DNA of 64,000 nt, taken from Jeotgalibacillus salarius. GTDB taxonomy: Bacteria; Bacillota; Bacilli; Bacillales; Jeotgalibacillaceae. Both the position numbers and the translations under genes were made by a program. Position 1 is the stretch's first letter, and each line of letters starts with the position of its first letter. The DNA lies in NCBI RefSeq assembly GCF_004405125.1, contig NZ_SORX01000008.1:95058-159057 (forward strand), given 5' to 3'. The notes beneath the pieces were generated by a model. That model did not search any database. It was not told the origin of the DNA and saw nothing but the letters and a program-made list of their open reading frames with translations. Below are positions 42,695-51,193 of this stretch, in pieces.

Positions 42695-43573
42695 CTATTT
42701 CTTCAAAAATTCCATTGCTGATTTGATCTCATCTCTATATTTTGTTGCTTCATCGTAATGATCAGTAACTACACATGTAAATAAAATATCAATCATATGA
42801 AGCTGTGCAAGTCTTGAAGACGTTGCGCCGCTCCTGAATGGCGCCGGTATCTCACGCGAAGCTGATATGAATAAGTTGATGTCTGCATGTGAAGTTAATT
42901 TCGACTGGCCATATCGGGTCAGGCTGATTGTTGTTGCACCCTGTTTCTTCGCAAGCTCCATAATTTTGACTGTTTCATGTGTCTCACCTGAAAATGAAAT
43001 GCCGACCACCACGTCATCTTTTGTTGCGTTGGCAATATACATCGCCGCATTGTGAATATCAGTGAATGCAGACGTCGGTTTATTCATGCGCAGAAATTTC
43101 TGCTGGGCATCTTTTGCGATAATGCCTGAAGCACCTACCCCATAAAAGTGGAGACGATCTGCTTTTTGAATCGCCGCTACTGCTTTTTTCAACGCTTCGA
43201 CATTCACCATTTCTGTTGTTTCTTTAATCGCCTGTATGCTGTTACTCGTTACCTTATTAATAATCGATTCAATGTCCTCACCGGGCTGAATATCCCGATA
43301 TTGTGTTTCTTCAGGCTTATGCAGATCACCAGAGATTCTTACTTTCAGCTCCTGATAGCCTTTTAAGCCGAGTGATTTACACAGTCTGATCACCGCTGCA
43401 CTACTGGTCCCACTCGCTTCTCCAAGCTGGGAGGCAGTGAAATATACAGTTTCATGAGGGTGCTTCAAAATGTATGCTGCTATTTTTTTCTCGGATGGCG
43501 GCAGTTTATGCATGAGTTCATTCACCAGCACCAGCCCGCCTGTTATAGATCTGTTACGCTGAGGGTCCTTCAC
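42695..43573 (-). CDS. murR: MurR/RpiR-family transcriptional regulator
   Basis: 292 residues, GTG start seven bases behind AAGGAGG. An N-terminal HTH of the RpiR type (about 14-85, PPSEKKIAAYILKHPHETVYFTASQLGEASGTSSAAVIRLCKSLG) and a SIS sugar-phosphate-binding domain (about 130-265) with VGISFSGET. In homologues the effector is MurNAc-6-phosphate or GlcNAc-6-phosphate. Its position at the end of the MurNAc catabolic gene set makes control of this island likely. The symbol is by context and family; closely related regulators exist. Confidence 0.85.
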   Translation of the reverse strand: MKDPQRNRSITGGLVLVNELMHKLPPSEKKIAAYILKHPHETVYFTASQLGEASGTSSAAVIRLCKSLGLKGYQELKVRISGDLHKPEETQYRDIQPGEDIESIINKVTSNSIQAIKETTEMVNVEALKKAVAAIQKADRLHFYGVGASGIIAKDAQQKFLRMNKPTSAFTDIHNAAMYIANATKDDVVVGISFSGETHETVKIMELAKKQGATTISLTRYGQSKLTSHADINLFISASREIPAPFRSGATSSRLAQLHMIDILFTCVVTDHYDEATKYRDEIKSAMEFLKK

Positions 43574-43639
43574 GGCCTTCCTCCTTATTGTGATTTACAA
43601 TTTTCATGAACGTATCATTAATTTAACATAGTAGAGCGC

Positions 43640-44482
43640 TTATCCTTTAATCGCACCTTCAGTCATTCCTTTAGCAATACGCTTCTGGAAGATCGCATAC
43701 AGAATAATGACCGGGATAATCGCGATTGTCAGACTCGCAAACAGCGTGCCCCACGCGTTGGTATATTGCGCTTCACTGCTGATAAAATCAATTGCCAGAC
43801 CAAGCGTATATTTCTCACGGGTGTTAAGGAAAATCAATGCCATAAAATACTCATTCCAGAACTGGATGGCATTCATAATTGAAACGGTAATGATCGCTGT
43901 TGTTGAGAGCGGTGCAATAATTTTAAACAAAATGCCGTATGGTGACATGCCATCCATTGAGGCTGATTCTTCAAGCTCTTTAGGAATAGTACCCATAAAA
44001 CTGGTCAGCACAAAAATTGAAAATGGTAGCTGTGAAATCGCATAGACAATGGATAATCCGATAATACTGTCCAGCAATCCGAAATCCATGAGCAGGAAGA
44101 ATAGCGGAATCCATCCAAGCACCATTGGAATCATCATCGCTGAAATATAGACGGTAAACAGGATATTGCTTCCGCGAAAGCGCAGGCGCTCCAGTGCATA
44201 AGCTGTCGGCAGTGCCAGCACCAGCGTCAGTGCCATTCCGAGCACTGTGACGATCGCACTGTTAAATACGCTTGTATCAATATTATAATTATTCCATGCA
44301 TCTGCGAAGTTTTGAATATTAAATGTTTCAGGAAGGCCCCACGGATTCGCATAGATTTCTGCATTTGATTTGAAAGAGCCGATAAACATCCAGATAATCG
44401 GATACAGCACCGCAAGCGTCCATAGGATCAGCGGAATCCGGATACCCGTTCTGATGAGTGTTGGCTGCCATTTCTTTTTCAT
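43640..44482 (-). CDS. Sugar ABC transporter permease (MalG type)
   Basis: 280 residues, six helices. Binding-protein-dependent inner membrane domain with the EAA loop EELEESASMDGMSPYGILFKIIAPL, matching the CUT1 (MalG) family. It pairs with the MalF-type permease 13 bp upstream to form the channel. The likely substrate is a cell-wall amino sugar, inferred from the neighbouring murQ and kinase genes. No ATP-binding subunit gene is in the island, so a shared ATPase such as MsmX is expected. Confidence 0.9.
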   Translation of the reverse strand: MKKKWQPTLIRTGIRIPLILWTLAVLYPIIWMFIGSFKSNAEIYANPWGLPETFNIQNFADAWNNYNIDTSVFNSAIVTVLGMALTLVLALPTAYALERLRFRGSNILFTVYISAMMIPMVLGWIPLFFLLMDFGLLDSIIGLSIVYAISQLPFSIFVLTSFMGTIPKELEESASMDGMSPYGILFKIIAPLSTTAIITVSIMNAIQFWNEYFMALIFLNTREKYTLGLAIDFISSEAQYTNAWGTLFASLTIAIIPVIILYAIFQKRIAKGMTEGAIKG

Positions 44483-44495
44483 TCCGTTTCCCCTC

Positions 44496-45389
44496 CTAGT
44501 ACTGTACTTTCTCTCTCTTCATAAAGAATTGCAGGATTAATACTGTCAGCAGTGACAGAATCAGAATCATGACGCCAATTGTTGCCCCGTATCCGAAGTT
44601 ATACTGAACAAATGCCTGCTGATAAAGGTATGACCCCATCACATGCGTTGAATTATTCGGTCCACCGCCTGTCATGATCTGTACAATAATGAATGATCCG
44701 TTTAGCGTTGTGATGACGATATATAGAATTGAAATTTTGATCTGTGGCCATACGAGCGGAAGCGTAATCTTCCAGAACTGCTGCCACTGGTTCGCTCCGT
44801 CAATTTCTGCGGCCTCGTAATAACTTTTAGATACGTTGGAAATCCCGCCGATCAACAGCAGCATAAAGAGTCCGATTCCTGCCCAGACAGAAGGCAGCAC
44901 AAGACTTGGCAGTGCCCAATCCTGATCACCAAGCCATGGACGCGTCCAGCTTTCAAGTCCAATAAATTCAAGCCCTGAATTCACAAGACCCAGGCTCGGG
45001 TTATAGATAAACGTCCACAAAATACCAATTACCACAACTGACATGATGTTCGGAAAAAAGAATACAACTCTGTAAAACGGTGCTTCTTTAATTTTCAGCT
45101 GCGTCAGTGCAACTGCGAAGAAGATAGCCAGAATCATAATGCCAAAAACTTTTGTGATGACTAAGAAGTAGTCATGCCAGATCGTTTGCGGGATAATCGC
45201 ATCACTAATCAGGCGCCTGTAATTGTCGAGCCCGATAAATTCTGAGTTTGATGAAGAACCTGACCAGTCAAAGAATGAATAGTATAGTCCACTAAACAAT
45301 GGGTACAGGGTAAAGATGGCAAACAGGATAAAGGTAGGCACGAGGCAGAAAGCCAGGAACAGATTTTTTTGTTTTTTCGACTGTACCAT
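44496..45389 (-). CDS. Sugar ABC transporter permease (MalF type)
   Basis: 297 residues, six helices. EAA loop SKSYYEAAEIDGANQWQQFWKITLPLV. N-terminal segment FLAFCLVPTFILFAIFTLYPLFSGLYYSFFDW is typical of CUT1 permeases. It lies downstream of the binding protein gene with a GC-rich repeat and a hairpin between. This is the usual arrangement that yields excess binding protein. Confidence 0.9.
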   Translation of the reverse strand: MVQSKKQKNLFLAFCLVPTFILFAIFTLYPLFSGLYYSFFDWSGSSSNSEFIGLDNYRRLISDAIIPQTIWHDYFLVITKVFGIMILAIFFAVALTQLKIKEAPFYRVVFFFPNIMSVVVIGILWTFIYNPSLGLVNSGLEFIGLESWTRPWLGDQDWALPSLVLPSVWAGIGLFMLLLIGGISNVSKSYYEAAEIDGANQWQQFWKITLPLVWPQIKISILYIVITTLNGSFIIVQIMTGGGPNNSTHVMGSYLYQQAFVQYNFGYGATIGVMILILSLLTVLILQFFMKREKVQY

Positions 45390-45447
45390 TCACATCACTC
45401 TTTCTATCTGTTTTTAACAAGGGAAGGAAGAAATGAACCGTTGAACT

Positions 45448-45566
45448 GCGCTTCAGCCGGACGCTTTCCGCGCGGCCGTCGGTGAGCCTCCTCAAGCTTC
45501 GCTTTGCGGGGTCTCACCTGTCCGCCTAATCGCGCTGGAGTCGCCGGCTTCCGCTCCGTTCAACTC
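45448..45566. repeat. GC-rich dispersed repeat, inverted copy
   Basis: Reverse complement of the repeat at 42522-42647 (CGCTTCAGCCGGACGCTTTCC at the left end, GGAGTCGCCGGCTTCCGCTCC at the right). The two copies face each other around murR and the two permease genes. Confidence 0.85.
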
Positions 45567-45604
45567 AATATAACTTTTTTCATTTTATGTAGATTCTTTT
45601 AAGA

Positions 45605-45639
45605 ACAACAGAGGCAGTTACCAGACCTGCCTCTGTTGT
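45605..45639 (-). terminator. Intercistronic stem-loop after the binding-protein gene
   Basis: Thirteen-base perfect arms ACAACAGAGGCAG / CTGCCTCTGTTGT, eight bases beyond the stop of the binding protein on the minus strand. The T-run after it is weak (TTCTTAAAAG), so it probably acts as an attenuator or 3'-end stabiliser that keeps the binding protein in excess over the permeases. Confidence 0.8.
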
Positions 45640-45646
45640 GTTGTTG

Positions 45647-46978
45647 TTATTGTCTGTACTGGCTTGCTGCTGCTTCTGCTGCTTCAACGAATTCTTCAGC
45701 TGAGCTGTCGCCGAGCATGAGTGATAGAAGTTCGTTTCCTACAGGTGTTTCCAGATCAGCGCTCATTGGATGAGGCTTCTGATAGATTGTGACCTGTTCT
45801 GTATCATTAATCATTTCATTTGCATCCTTCAGGTACTGTGGAACATTTTCATTTTCAGAGAGGTCTACGCCTGCTACGTTCATGATCGCACCAGTGTGCT
45901 CTGAGAATGATTCTGCGTATTCACGGGAGAAAACAAATTCAACAAATGCTTCTGCAGCTTCTTTATTCTCTGCATTTTCAGCAATCGCTAGTGGACGCAG
46001 ATCCGGTACGATTGCGAAGTTTTCACCTGCATCCTGCATTGGTGATGGAATAAATCCAAATTCAAAGTCTTCCGGCGTATCATTTGCCATCTCATTTGGC
46101 AGCCAGAAACCGACCGGTACAAATGCATTGTCATGTAACAGGAAGTTCATTTGAGACTGGGTATGGTTCAATGCGCCAAGCCCTGAGTCAAAGTATCCTG
46201 CTTCAACCATCTGTTCAACTTTCTTCATCACTTCTAGTGTTGTATCTGAAGTCCAGGCACCTTCTTCTCCTTTGATCAATGAAGCAAGAAGTTCTTCACC
46301 GCCAGCTGCTGCAAACGCCGGGTAAAGTACGCCACGCAGGAAGTAGTAAGGGTGCTGTCCGCTTGTAACGAATGGATCAATACCTGCTTCTTCCTGAATG
46401 TTACCCATTGAATCCATGAAGCTGTCAAAGTCTGTCGGCACTTCAAAGCCTTCTGATTCGAACCATGCTTTGTCATACCACGTTCCCCACGTATCAAATA
46501 CGAGCGGCAGACTGTAGATTTCACCGTCATGCTGATCAGGATCTACGATGAAGTTATCAAGCATCGGTGAGCCGTCTTCAAGCTCCATGCCTTCAACAAG
46601 CTCAGTCATATTTGCAAGCTGACCGTCTTCAATCATTTGAGTTTCACTTGAGCCGGCGCCATCAATGTATACAACATCAGGTGGATCATCCGATACCCAG
46701 CGCGATCTCATTTCTTCATTTATATTTGGTCCTGCGTGCTCTACAATCGTCAGATCAGGATACTCTTCCTGGAAGTCTCCAATCACTTCTTTCCACCATG
46801 AATCTCCGTAACCGCCGACGAAATATTGAATCTCAAGTTCCCCTGACATTCCTTCTCCGCCGCTGCTGTTTTCACCATCTGCGTTTCCTTCTTCATCAGA
46901 TGAGCATGCTGCCAGAAATCCTGCTGAAAGTACAACTCCCCCTAAGATTAAACCCGTGCTTCTCCAGTCCTTTTTCAA
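45647..46978 (-). CDS. Sugar ABC transporter substrate-binding lipoprotein
   Basis: 443 residues, TTG start behind GAGGGGG. Lipoprotein signal ending LAAC (Cys about residue 25), then an acidic/Gly linker and a bilobal solute-binding domain of family 1 (MalE-like), with GELEIQYFVGGYGDSWW near the N-terminus and repeated aromatic residues that suit a sugar. It precedes the two permease genes and follows murQ, so a MurNAc- or GlcNAc-containing ligand is likely but unproven. Confidence 0.9.
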   Translation of the reverse strand: MKKDWRSTGLILGGVVLSAGFLAACSSDEEGNADGENSSGGEGMSGELEIQYFVGGYGDSWWKEVIGDFQEEYPDLTIVEHAGPNINEEMRSRWVSDDPPDVVYIDGAGSSETQMIEDGQLANMTELVEGMELEDGSPMLDNFIVDPDQHDGEIYSLPLVFDTWGTWYDKAWFESEGFEVPTDFDSFMDSMGNIQEEAGIDPFVTSGQHPYYFLRGVLYPAFAAAGGEELLASLIKGEEGAWTSDTTLEVMKKVEQMVEAGYFDSGLGALNHTQSQMNFLLHDNAFVPVGFWLPNEMANDTPEDFEFGFIPSPMQDAGENFAIVPDLRPLAIAENAENKEAAEAFVEFVFSREYAESFSEHTGAIMNVAGVDLSENENVPQYLKDANEMINDTEQVTIYQKPHPMSADLETPVGNELLSLMLGDSSAEEFVEAAEAAASQYRQ

Positions 46979-47037
46979 GATGTTTCCCCCTCTGTTTTAA
47001 TATGTTTATTGGAACACCCCGGTTGACCCGGGATGAC

Positions 47038-47949
47038 TCAATCCTGTTTTGCCAGCCGGATTGCTTCTCTTGCATAACCTGATGCCTGACCAATATAATC
47101 ATCTGCTTGTTCATAGCTGACCCCGGCTTCAATCATGACAATTGAATGCTTTACTTTTAAATGCGCTTTTTCAAGTGTCTCGGCAGCAATTTCATAAGAT
47201 GTGCCTGTCAGGTCCATAATGATTCGTTTTGCACGCTCCATTAATTTATAATTGCTGGCATGGACATCAATCATCAGATTATCCTGGACCTTGCCAAGCT
47301 GCACCATTGCTGCTGTGCTCATCATATTCAGCACCATTTTGTGCGCACTCGCAGCCTTCATTCGCGTTGAACCTGTCAGCACTTCCGGACCCGTGACAAC
47401 TTCAATTGCACTGTCAGCATAACGGCTGATTTCAGCGTCTCTGTTACTGGATAGAGCGATGGTGTATGCACCTGTTGAGGTTGCATACTTTAATGCGCCG
47501 GCTACATAGGGAGTACGCCCGCTCGCCGCAATCCCGATGACTGTGTCTTTAACGTTTAGCTGTTCATTTTTCAAATCAGCTTCGCCCTGCTCTTCACTGT
47601 CTTCAGCATTCTCACGCGCTTTTCCGAAAGCTGACATGCCACCTGCCATAATCGCCTGCACCATTTCAGGAGGCGTCATAAAAGTTGGCGGACATTCTGA
47701 TGCGTCAAGATAGCCAAGCCTGCCGCTCGTTCCCGCCCCAATATAGAAGAGGCGTCCTCCGGCTTTCAGCCGCTCGGAAATTTGTACAGTTGCTTCTGTA
47801 ATAGCCGGCAGTGCTTCTCTGACTGCTTCAGCCACTTTCTGATCTTCTTTGTTGATCACCTTCAGCACTTCTTCAACTGAAAGCTGATCCAGGTTCATGC
47901 TGTTTTCATTCCGCTGCTCTGTTACAAGTGAAGATAAATCTGAAGACAT
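47038..47949 (-). CDS. murQ: N-acetylmuramic acid 6-phosphate etherase MurQ
   Basis: 303 residues from the ATG at 47949, preceded by AAGGTG; a GTG start at 47961 overlapping the kinase stop is the alternative. N-terminal TEQRNENSMNLDQLS and the SIS domain with IGAGTSGRLGYLDASECPPTF (active-site motif, the ASECPPT Glu included) and EVLTGSTRMKAASAHKMVLNMMS are unmistakable. It cleaves the lactyl ether of MurNAc-6-P to give GlcNAc-6-P and D-lactate, the step that feeds NagA. Confidence 0.95.
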   Translation of the reverse strand: MSSDLSSLVTEQRNENSMNLDQLSVEEVLKVINKEDQKVAEAVREALPAITEATVQISERLKAGGRLFYIGAGTSGRLGYLDASECPPTFMTPPEMVQAIMAGGMSAFGKARENAEDSEEQGEADLKNEQLNVKDTVIGIAASGRTPYVAGALKYATSTGAYTIALSSNRDAEISRYADSAIEVVTGPEVLTGSTRMKAASAHKMVLNMMSTAAMVQLGKVQDNLMIDVHASNYKLMERAKRIIMDLTGTSYEIAAETLEKAHLKVKHSIVMIEAGVSYEQADDYIGQASGYAREAIRLAKQD

Positions 47950-47957
47950 ATCACCCA

Positions 47958-48923
47958 TCACCTTCTTTTCTCTAAACTCTTAGCTGACTCTGCTGCTTCC
48001 TTGAGCGCCCCTTCAACAGGCGTGCCATGCGCTGGTGTCCAGATGCCAAGCTTACGTTCTTTCAATTCTCTGATAAATGCCGTTCTGACTGACGTTGCGT
48101 ATTTAAAGATTGAACCGGTTGTGGTCACGATTGTCTGTTCATTGTATTCACCTGACTGCAAATGCAGGCTGTGCACATGGTCTGCAAGGTCAGTTGCTGC
48201 TTTTTTAATGATTGATTCCGCTACTGCGTCTCCACTGTCAGCCGCTTCTGTGACAACCTTTGCAAGTACAGCAATTTCACTTTTATCCCTTTGTTCCTGA
48301 TACATGTATGTAACGAGCTGTGTTTCATTCGTGAGACCCAATGCCTTAAGAATGTATTCATTTAAAACGGTTGCCGGTCCTCTGCGGTCGTATGCTCTGA
48401 CCACTGCCTGCAAACCAGCAGCTGCAATAGCATAGCCACTCCCCTCATCACCTAATAGATGACCCCAGCCGCCTGACTTCACCATGGAACCGTCCTTTAG
48501 AAGCCCGGCTGAATTTGAGCCGGTACCTGAGATAATCAGCATGCCCTGTTGATGCTCAGGCGGGATGGCACCTTTAAGTGCAATTTGAAGATCCGACTTA
48601 ATTAAAACGCTTACATTTTTGTGAAAGCCTCTCAATATGAGCTTCTTCTTTAATGCATCATGTGCAGTATCAGCGTCATTTGCTCTTCCGACTCCTGCAT
48701 ATCCTCCACAAATTGCTTTTACCTGATGCTTTTCAATTCGGTGTGACTCCAGCAGTTCTTCGAGCTTTATCGCAATCCGCTCTGCCATTTGCTGAAAACC
48801 GATCATTTGCGGATTTGTTCCCGGTCCTTCAAGCTCAGTACCAAGGATTGAAACGTGATCAATCCGACTGACCGCATAGCTCGTTTTCGTGCCGCCGCCG
48901 TCCATTCCGATGATATATGCCAT
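47958..48923 (-). CDS. N-acetylmuramic acid/N-acetylglucosamine kinase (BadF/BadG family)
   Basis: 321 residues, ASKHA fold of the BadF/BadG/BcrA/BcrD ATPase family as in human NAGK and clostridial MurK. Phosphate-binding loop MDGGGTKTSYAV at the start, second loop ISGTGSNSAG and the GGWGHLLGDEGSGYAIA motif. Because the neighbouring transporter is an ABC system, the sugar would arrive unphosphorylated, and this enzyme would supply the 6-phosphate needed by MurQ or NagA. It shares a divergent promoter region with nagA. Confidence 0.88.
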   Translation of the reverse strand: MAYIIGMDGGGTKTSYAVSRIDHVSILGTELEGPGTNPQMIGFQQMAERIAIKLEELLESHRIEKHQVKAICGGYAGVGRANDADTAHDALKKKLILRGFHKNVSVLIKSDLQIALKGAIPPEHQQGMLIISGTGSNSAGLLKDGSMVKSGGWGHLLGDEGSGYAIAAAGLQAVVRAYDRRGPATVLNEYILKALGLTNETQLVTYMYQEQRDKSEIAVLAKVVTEAADSGDAVAESIIKKAATDLADHVHSLHLQSGEYNEQTIVTTTGSIFKYATSVRTAFIRELKERKLGIWTPAHGTPVEGALKEAAESAKSLEKRR

Positions 48924-48962
48924 CCCATCCTCCTTGCATGAGTTTTTCTCATTATAAAGTTT

Positions 48963-49022
48963 ATGATTTTTTATGTCAATATATTTTAAAAATAATGATT
49001 TTTTGTTTCAATCTGATATAAT
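48963..49022 (+). promoter_or_regulatory. Divergent murK/nagA promoter with two direct-repeat operators
   Basis: ATGATTTTTTATGTCAAT at 48963-48980 and ATGATTTTTTGTTTCAAT at 48995-49012 match at 16 of 18 bases and start 32 bp apart, three helical turns. The second abuts a -10 hexamer TATAAT at 49017-49022 and overlaps the -35 region of nagA. They are good candidate operators for the local MurR-type regulator. Confidence 0.6.
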
Positions 49023-49029
49023 TGAGGCA

Positions 49030-49218
49030 AATGAACGGTGTTAAATGGTGCGATAAGACGTATGATCGGGATGTTAAGACCGTTGTTCGGGCTGATAGTA
49101 CCATCAGATGCGATGATACGACCGTCGATCCGGGTGTATCGTGCAGTCAATCGCACAAATACAACCATCGCCAGCAACAATACGACATTAAGCAGGCCGA
49201 TAACGACCATTTATAAAG
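49030..49218 (+). repeat. Degenerate 21-bp tandem array in the nagA leader
   Basis: Eight units of exactly 21 bp begin at 49051, 49072, 49093, 49114, 49135, 49156, 49177 and 49198, with a weaker one at 49030. The consensus is close to TGATACGACCATCGATCGGGC; conservation is highest over ATACGACC. With the TATAAT at 49017 the transcript would start near 49030, so the whole leader, up to the ribosome binding site AAAGGAG, is made of these units. They share no sequence with the AACTCACAAA array at 433, only the period. Confidence 0.7.
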
Positions 49219-49229
49219 GAGACGATCTG

Positions 49230-50375
49230 ATGAAAAGTGACTTGATTATCCAAACAACGGCTGAAACAATCATGATCAATAATGGTGAGATCGCTGCAGT
49301 CAATGACCAACCTCCGGACTTTAGCAAGCCACATATCGCCATTCCTCCCACTTACCACCTCCTCCCCGGCTTCATTGACCCCCACATCCATGGTGCAGGT
49401 GGCGCGGATATAATGGATGCGACTCCTGAGGCACTTGAGACGATGGCCAAAGCGCTGGTTAAGGAAGGTGTAACTTCTTTTCTGGCAACGACAATGACGC
49501 AGACGGAAGATTCAATGATGAAGGCGCTGAAGAATACGGGGGAATATATGAAGCAACAAAAGTCAGGTGCAGAGGTCCTCGGAGTTCATTTAGAGGGACC
49601 GTTTCTGTCACCTGAAAAGGCTGGCGCACAGGATCCTGATGCAATGCTTACACCTGACACAGAATTGTTCAGCAGATTTCAGGAAGCTTCAGACGGGAAT
49701 ATAAAGGTTGTGACCGCTGCACCTGAGCTGGAAAATGGGTATACATTTACTAAAGAGGTTTCAGACAGCGGTGTGGTTGTGTCGATCGGTCATTCCAACG
49801 CTACTTACGATGAGTTTAAGCAGGCAGTTACTGCCGGTGCGAGTCAGGTCACTCATTTATATAATCAGATGAGTCCTTTTCATCATCGTAACCCGGGTGT
49901 GGCAGGCGGTGCGCTTTTGGAAAAAGGATTAAAGGCTGAAATCATTGCGGATTTTGTACATAGTCACCCTGAAGCAGTCCGGCTCGCCTGGAATGAAAAA
50001 GGGGCTGGCCTGATACTGATTACAGATGCGATGCGGGCGAAAGGTTTGGCAGACGGTGAATATGACCTGGGTGGACAACAGGTGACGGTAAAAGGGGCTG
50101 AAGCGCGCCTTGCTGATGGAACGCTCGCAGGCAGTGTGCTGACAATGGAACAGGCAATTAAGAATATGATGTCGATAGCTGTCCTTTCTATAGAAGAACT
50201 TGCAAAAATCACCTCTGAAAATGCGGCACGCCAGGTTGGAGTATGGGATCGCAAAGGCAGTATTGAAGAAGGAAAAGATGCTGATTTTGTGGTGCTTGAT
50301 GAATCATACAACGTGGTCATGACAATCTGCCGCGGTGAAGTTGTCTATCAGAAGGAGGGAACGTCATGGATGTAG
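49230..50375 (+). CDS. nagA: N-acetylglucosamine-6-phosphate deacetylase NagA
   Basis: 381 residues from the ATG at 49230. Metal-dependent amidohydrolase: GFIDPHIHGAGG, HLEGPFLSPEKAGAQ (metal-binding Glu), SIGHSNATY, HLYNQMSPFHHRNPG, and the catalytic Asp in LITDAMRAKG. Converts GlcNAc-6-P to glucosamine-6-P and acetate. The longer frame that begins further upstream merely reads through the 21-bp array. It overlaps nagB by ten bases. Confidence 0.95.
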   Translation: MKSDLIIQTTAETIMINNGEIAAVNDQPPDFSKPHIAIPPTYHLLPGFIDPHIHGAGGADIMDATPEALETMAKALVKEGVTSFLATTMTQTEDSMMKALKNTGEYMKQQKSGAEVLGVHLEGPFLSPEKAGAQDPDAMLTPDTELFSRFQEASDGNIKVVTAAPELENGYTFTKEVSDSGVVVSIGHSNATYDEFKQAVTAGASQVTHLYNQMSPFHHRNPGVAGGALLEKGLKAEIIADFVHSHPEAVRLAWNEKGAGLILITDAMRAKGLADGEYDLGGQQVTVKGAEARLADGTLAGSVLTMEQAIKNMMSIAVLSIEELAKITSENAARQVGVWDRKGSIEEGKDADFVVLDESYNVVMTICRGEVVYQKEGTSWM

Positions 50376-51094
50376 TCATTGTAAAAAACTATATTGAAAT
50401 GAGCAAACACACTGCCGGAATGGTTGGTGACCTGATTAAACATCAAGAAAAACCTATCCTCGGACTCGCAACAGGCGGCACTCCGATTGGGATGTATCAG
50501 CTGCTCGTCAGGCAATATCGCGAGGGTCTTCTTTCTTTTAAACATGTGCGTTCATTTAATCTGGATGAATATATTGGCCTTGACCCAACGCATGCGAAAA
50601 GCTATCACAGGTATATGAATGAACATCTGTTTTTACATGTTGATATGCCTTTCCATCAGACTTATGTACCAGATGGGATGGCGAAAAACCTTGATAAGGT
50701 ATGCAGAAGTTATGAAAAACTGCTGAAGAAGATTGGTCCGCCGGATTTGCAGATTCTCGGTATTGGTGAAAACGGCCATATCGGTTTTAACGAACCTGGC
50801 AGTGATTTTAACGGGCATACACATGTGATTAGACTGGCTGATTCCACACGTGAAGCCAACGCGCGCTATTTCCAATCGATTGATGAAGTGCCGACGCACG
50901 CAATTACGATGGGCATCAAATCTATTCTTCGCAGTAAAAAAATTGTGCTGATGGCTTCCGGAGAAAAGAAAGCAGCGGCTGTGAAAAGGCTGCTTGAAGG
51001 TAGTCCTGATGAGGATTTTCCGGCTTCTGCACTGTGCAGACATCCGAATGTGACACTGGTTGCAGATGAAGCAGCATTTGGACAGAATGACTAA
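50366..51094 (+). CDS. nagB: Glucosamine-6-phosphate deaminase NagB
   Basis: 242 residues, ATG behind AAGGAGGGAACGTC within the end of nagA. Motifs: GLATGGTPIGMYQ, FNLDEYIGLD, GIGENGHIGFNEPGSDF (catalytic Asp/His/Glu) and the usual C-terminal VTLVADEAA. Converts glucosamine-6-P to fructose-6-P and ammonia, completing the route from GlcNAc or MurNAc to glycolysis. It has the short form typical of Bacillus NagB without the allosteric tail seen in enterobacteria. Confidence 0.95.
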   Translation: MDVVIVKNYIEMSKHTAGMVGDLIKHQEKPILGLATGGTPIGMYQLLVRQYREGLLSFKHVRSFNLDEYIGLDPTHAKSYHRYMNEHLFLHVDMPFHQTYVPDGMAKNLDKVCRSYEKLLKKIGPPDLQILGIGENGHIGFNEPGSDFNGHTHVIRLADSTREANARYFQSIDEVPTHAITMGIKSILRSKKIVLMASGEKKAAAVKRLLEGSPDEDFPASALCRHPNVTLVADEAAFGQND

Positions 51095-51193
51095 ATCATG
51101 AAATTTTAATAATATTCTGTATTTAAATTAGATATTTAGTCCTATTTCGATGTATAATGATTAAAAATATACATAAGGAGGTGGGACTCTTAT

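Noticed and set aside
49038-49229. N-terminal extension of nagA
   Set aside because: It only translates the 21-bp repeat array; the ATG at 49230 has the ribosome binding site and the family-like start.
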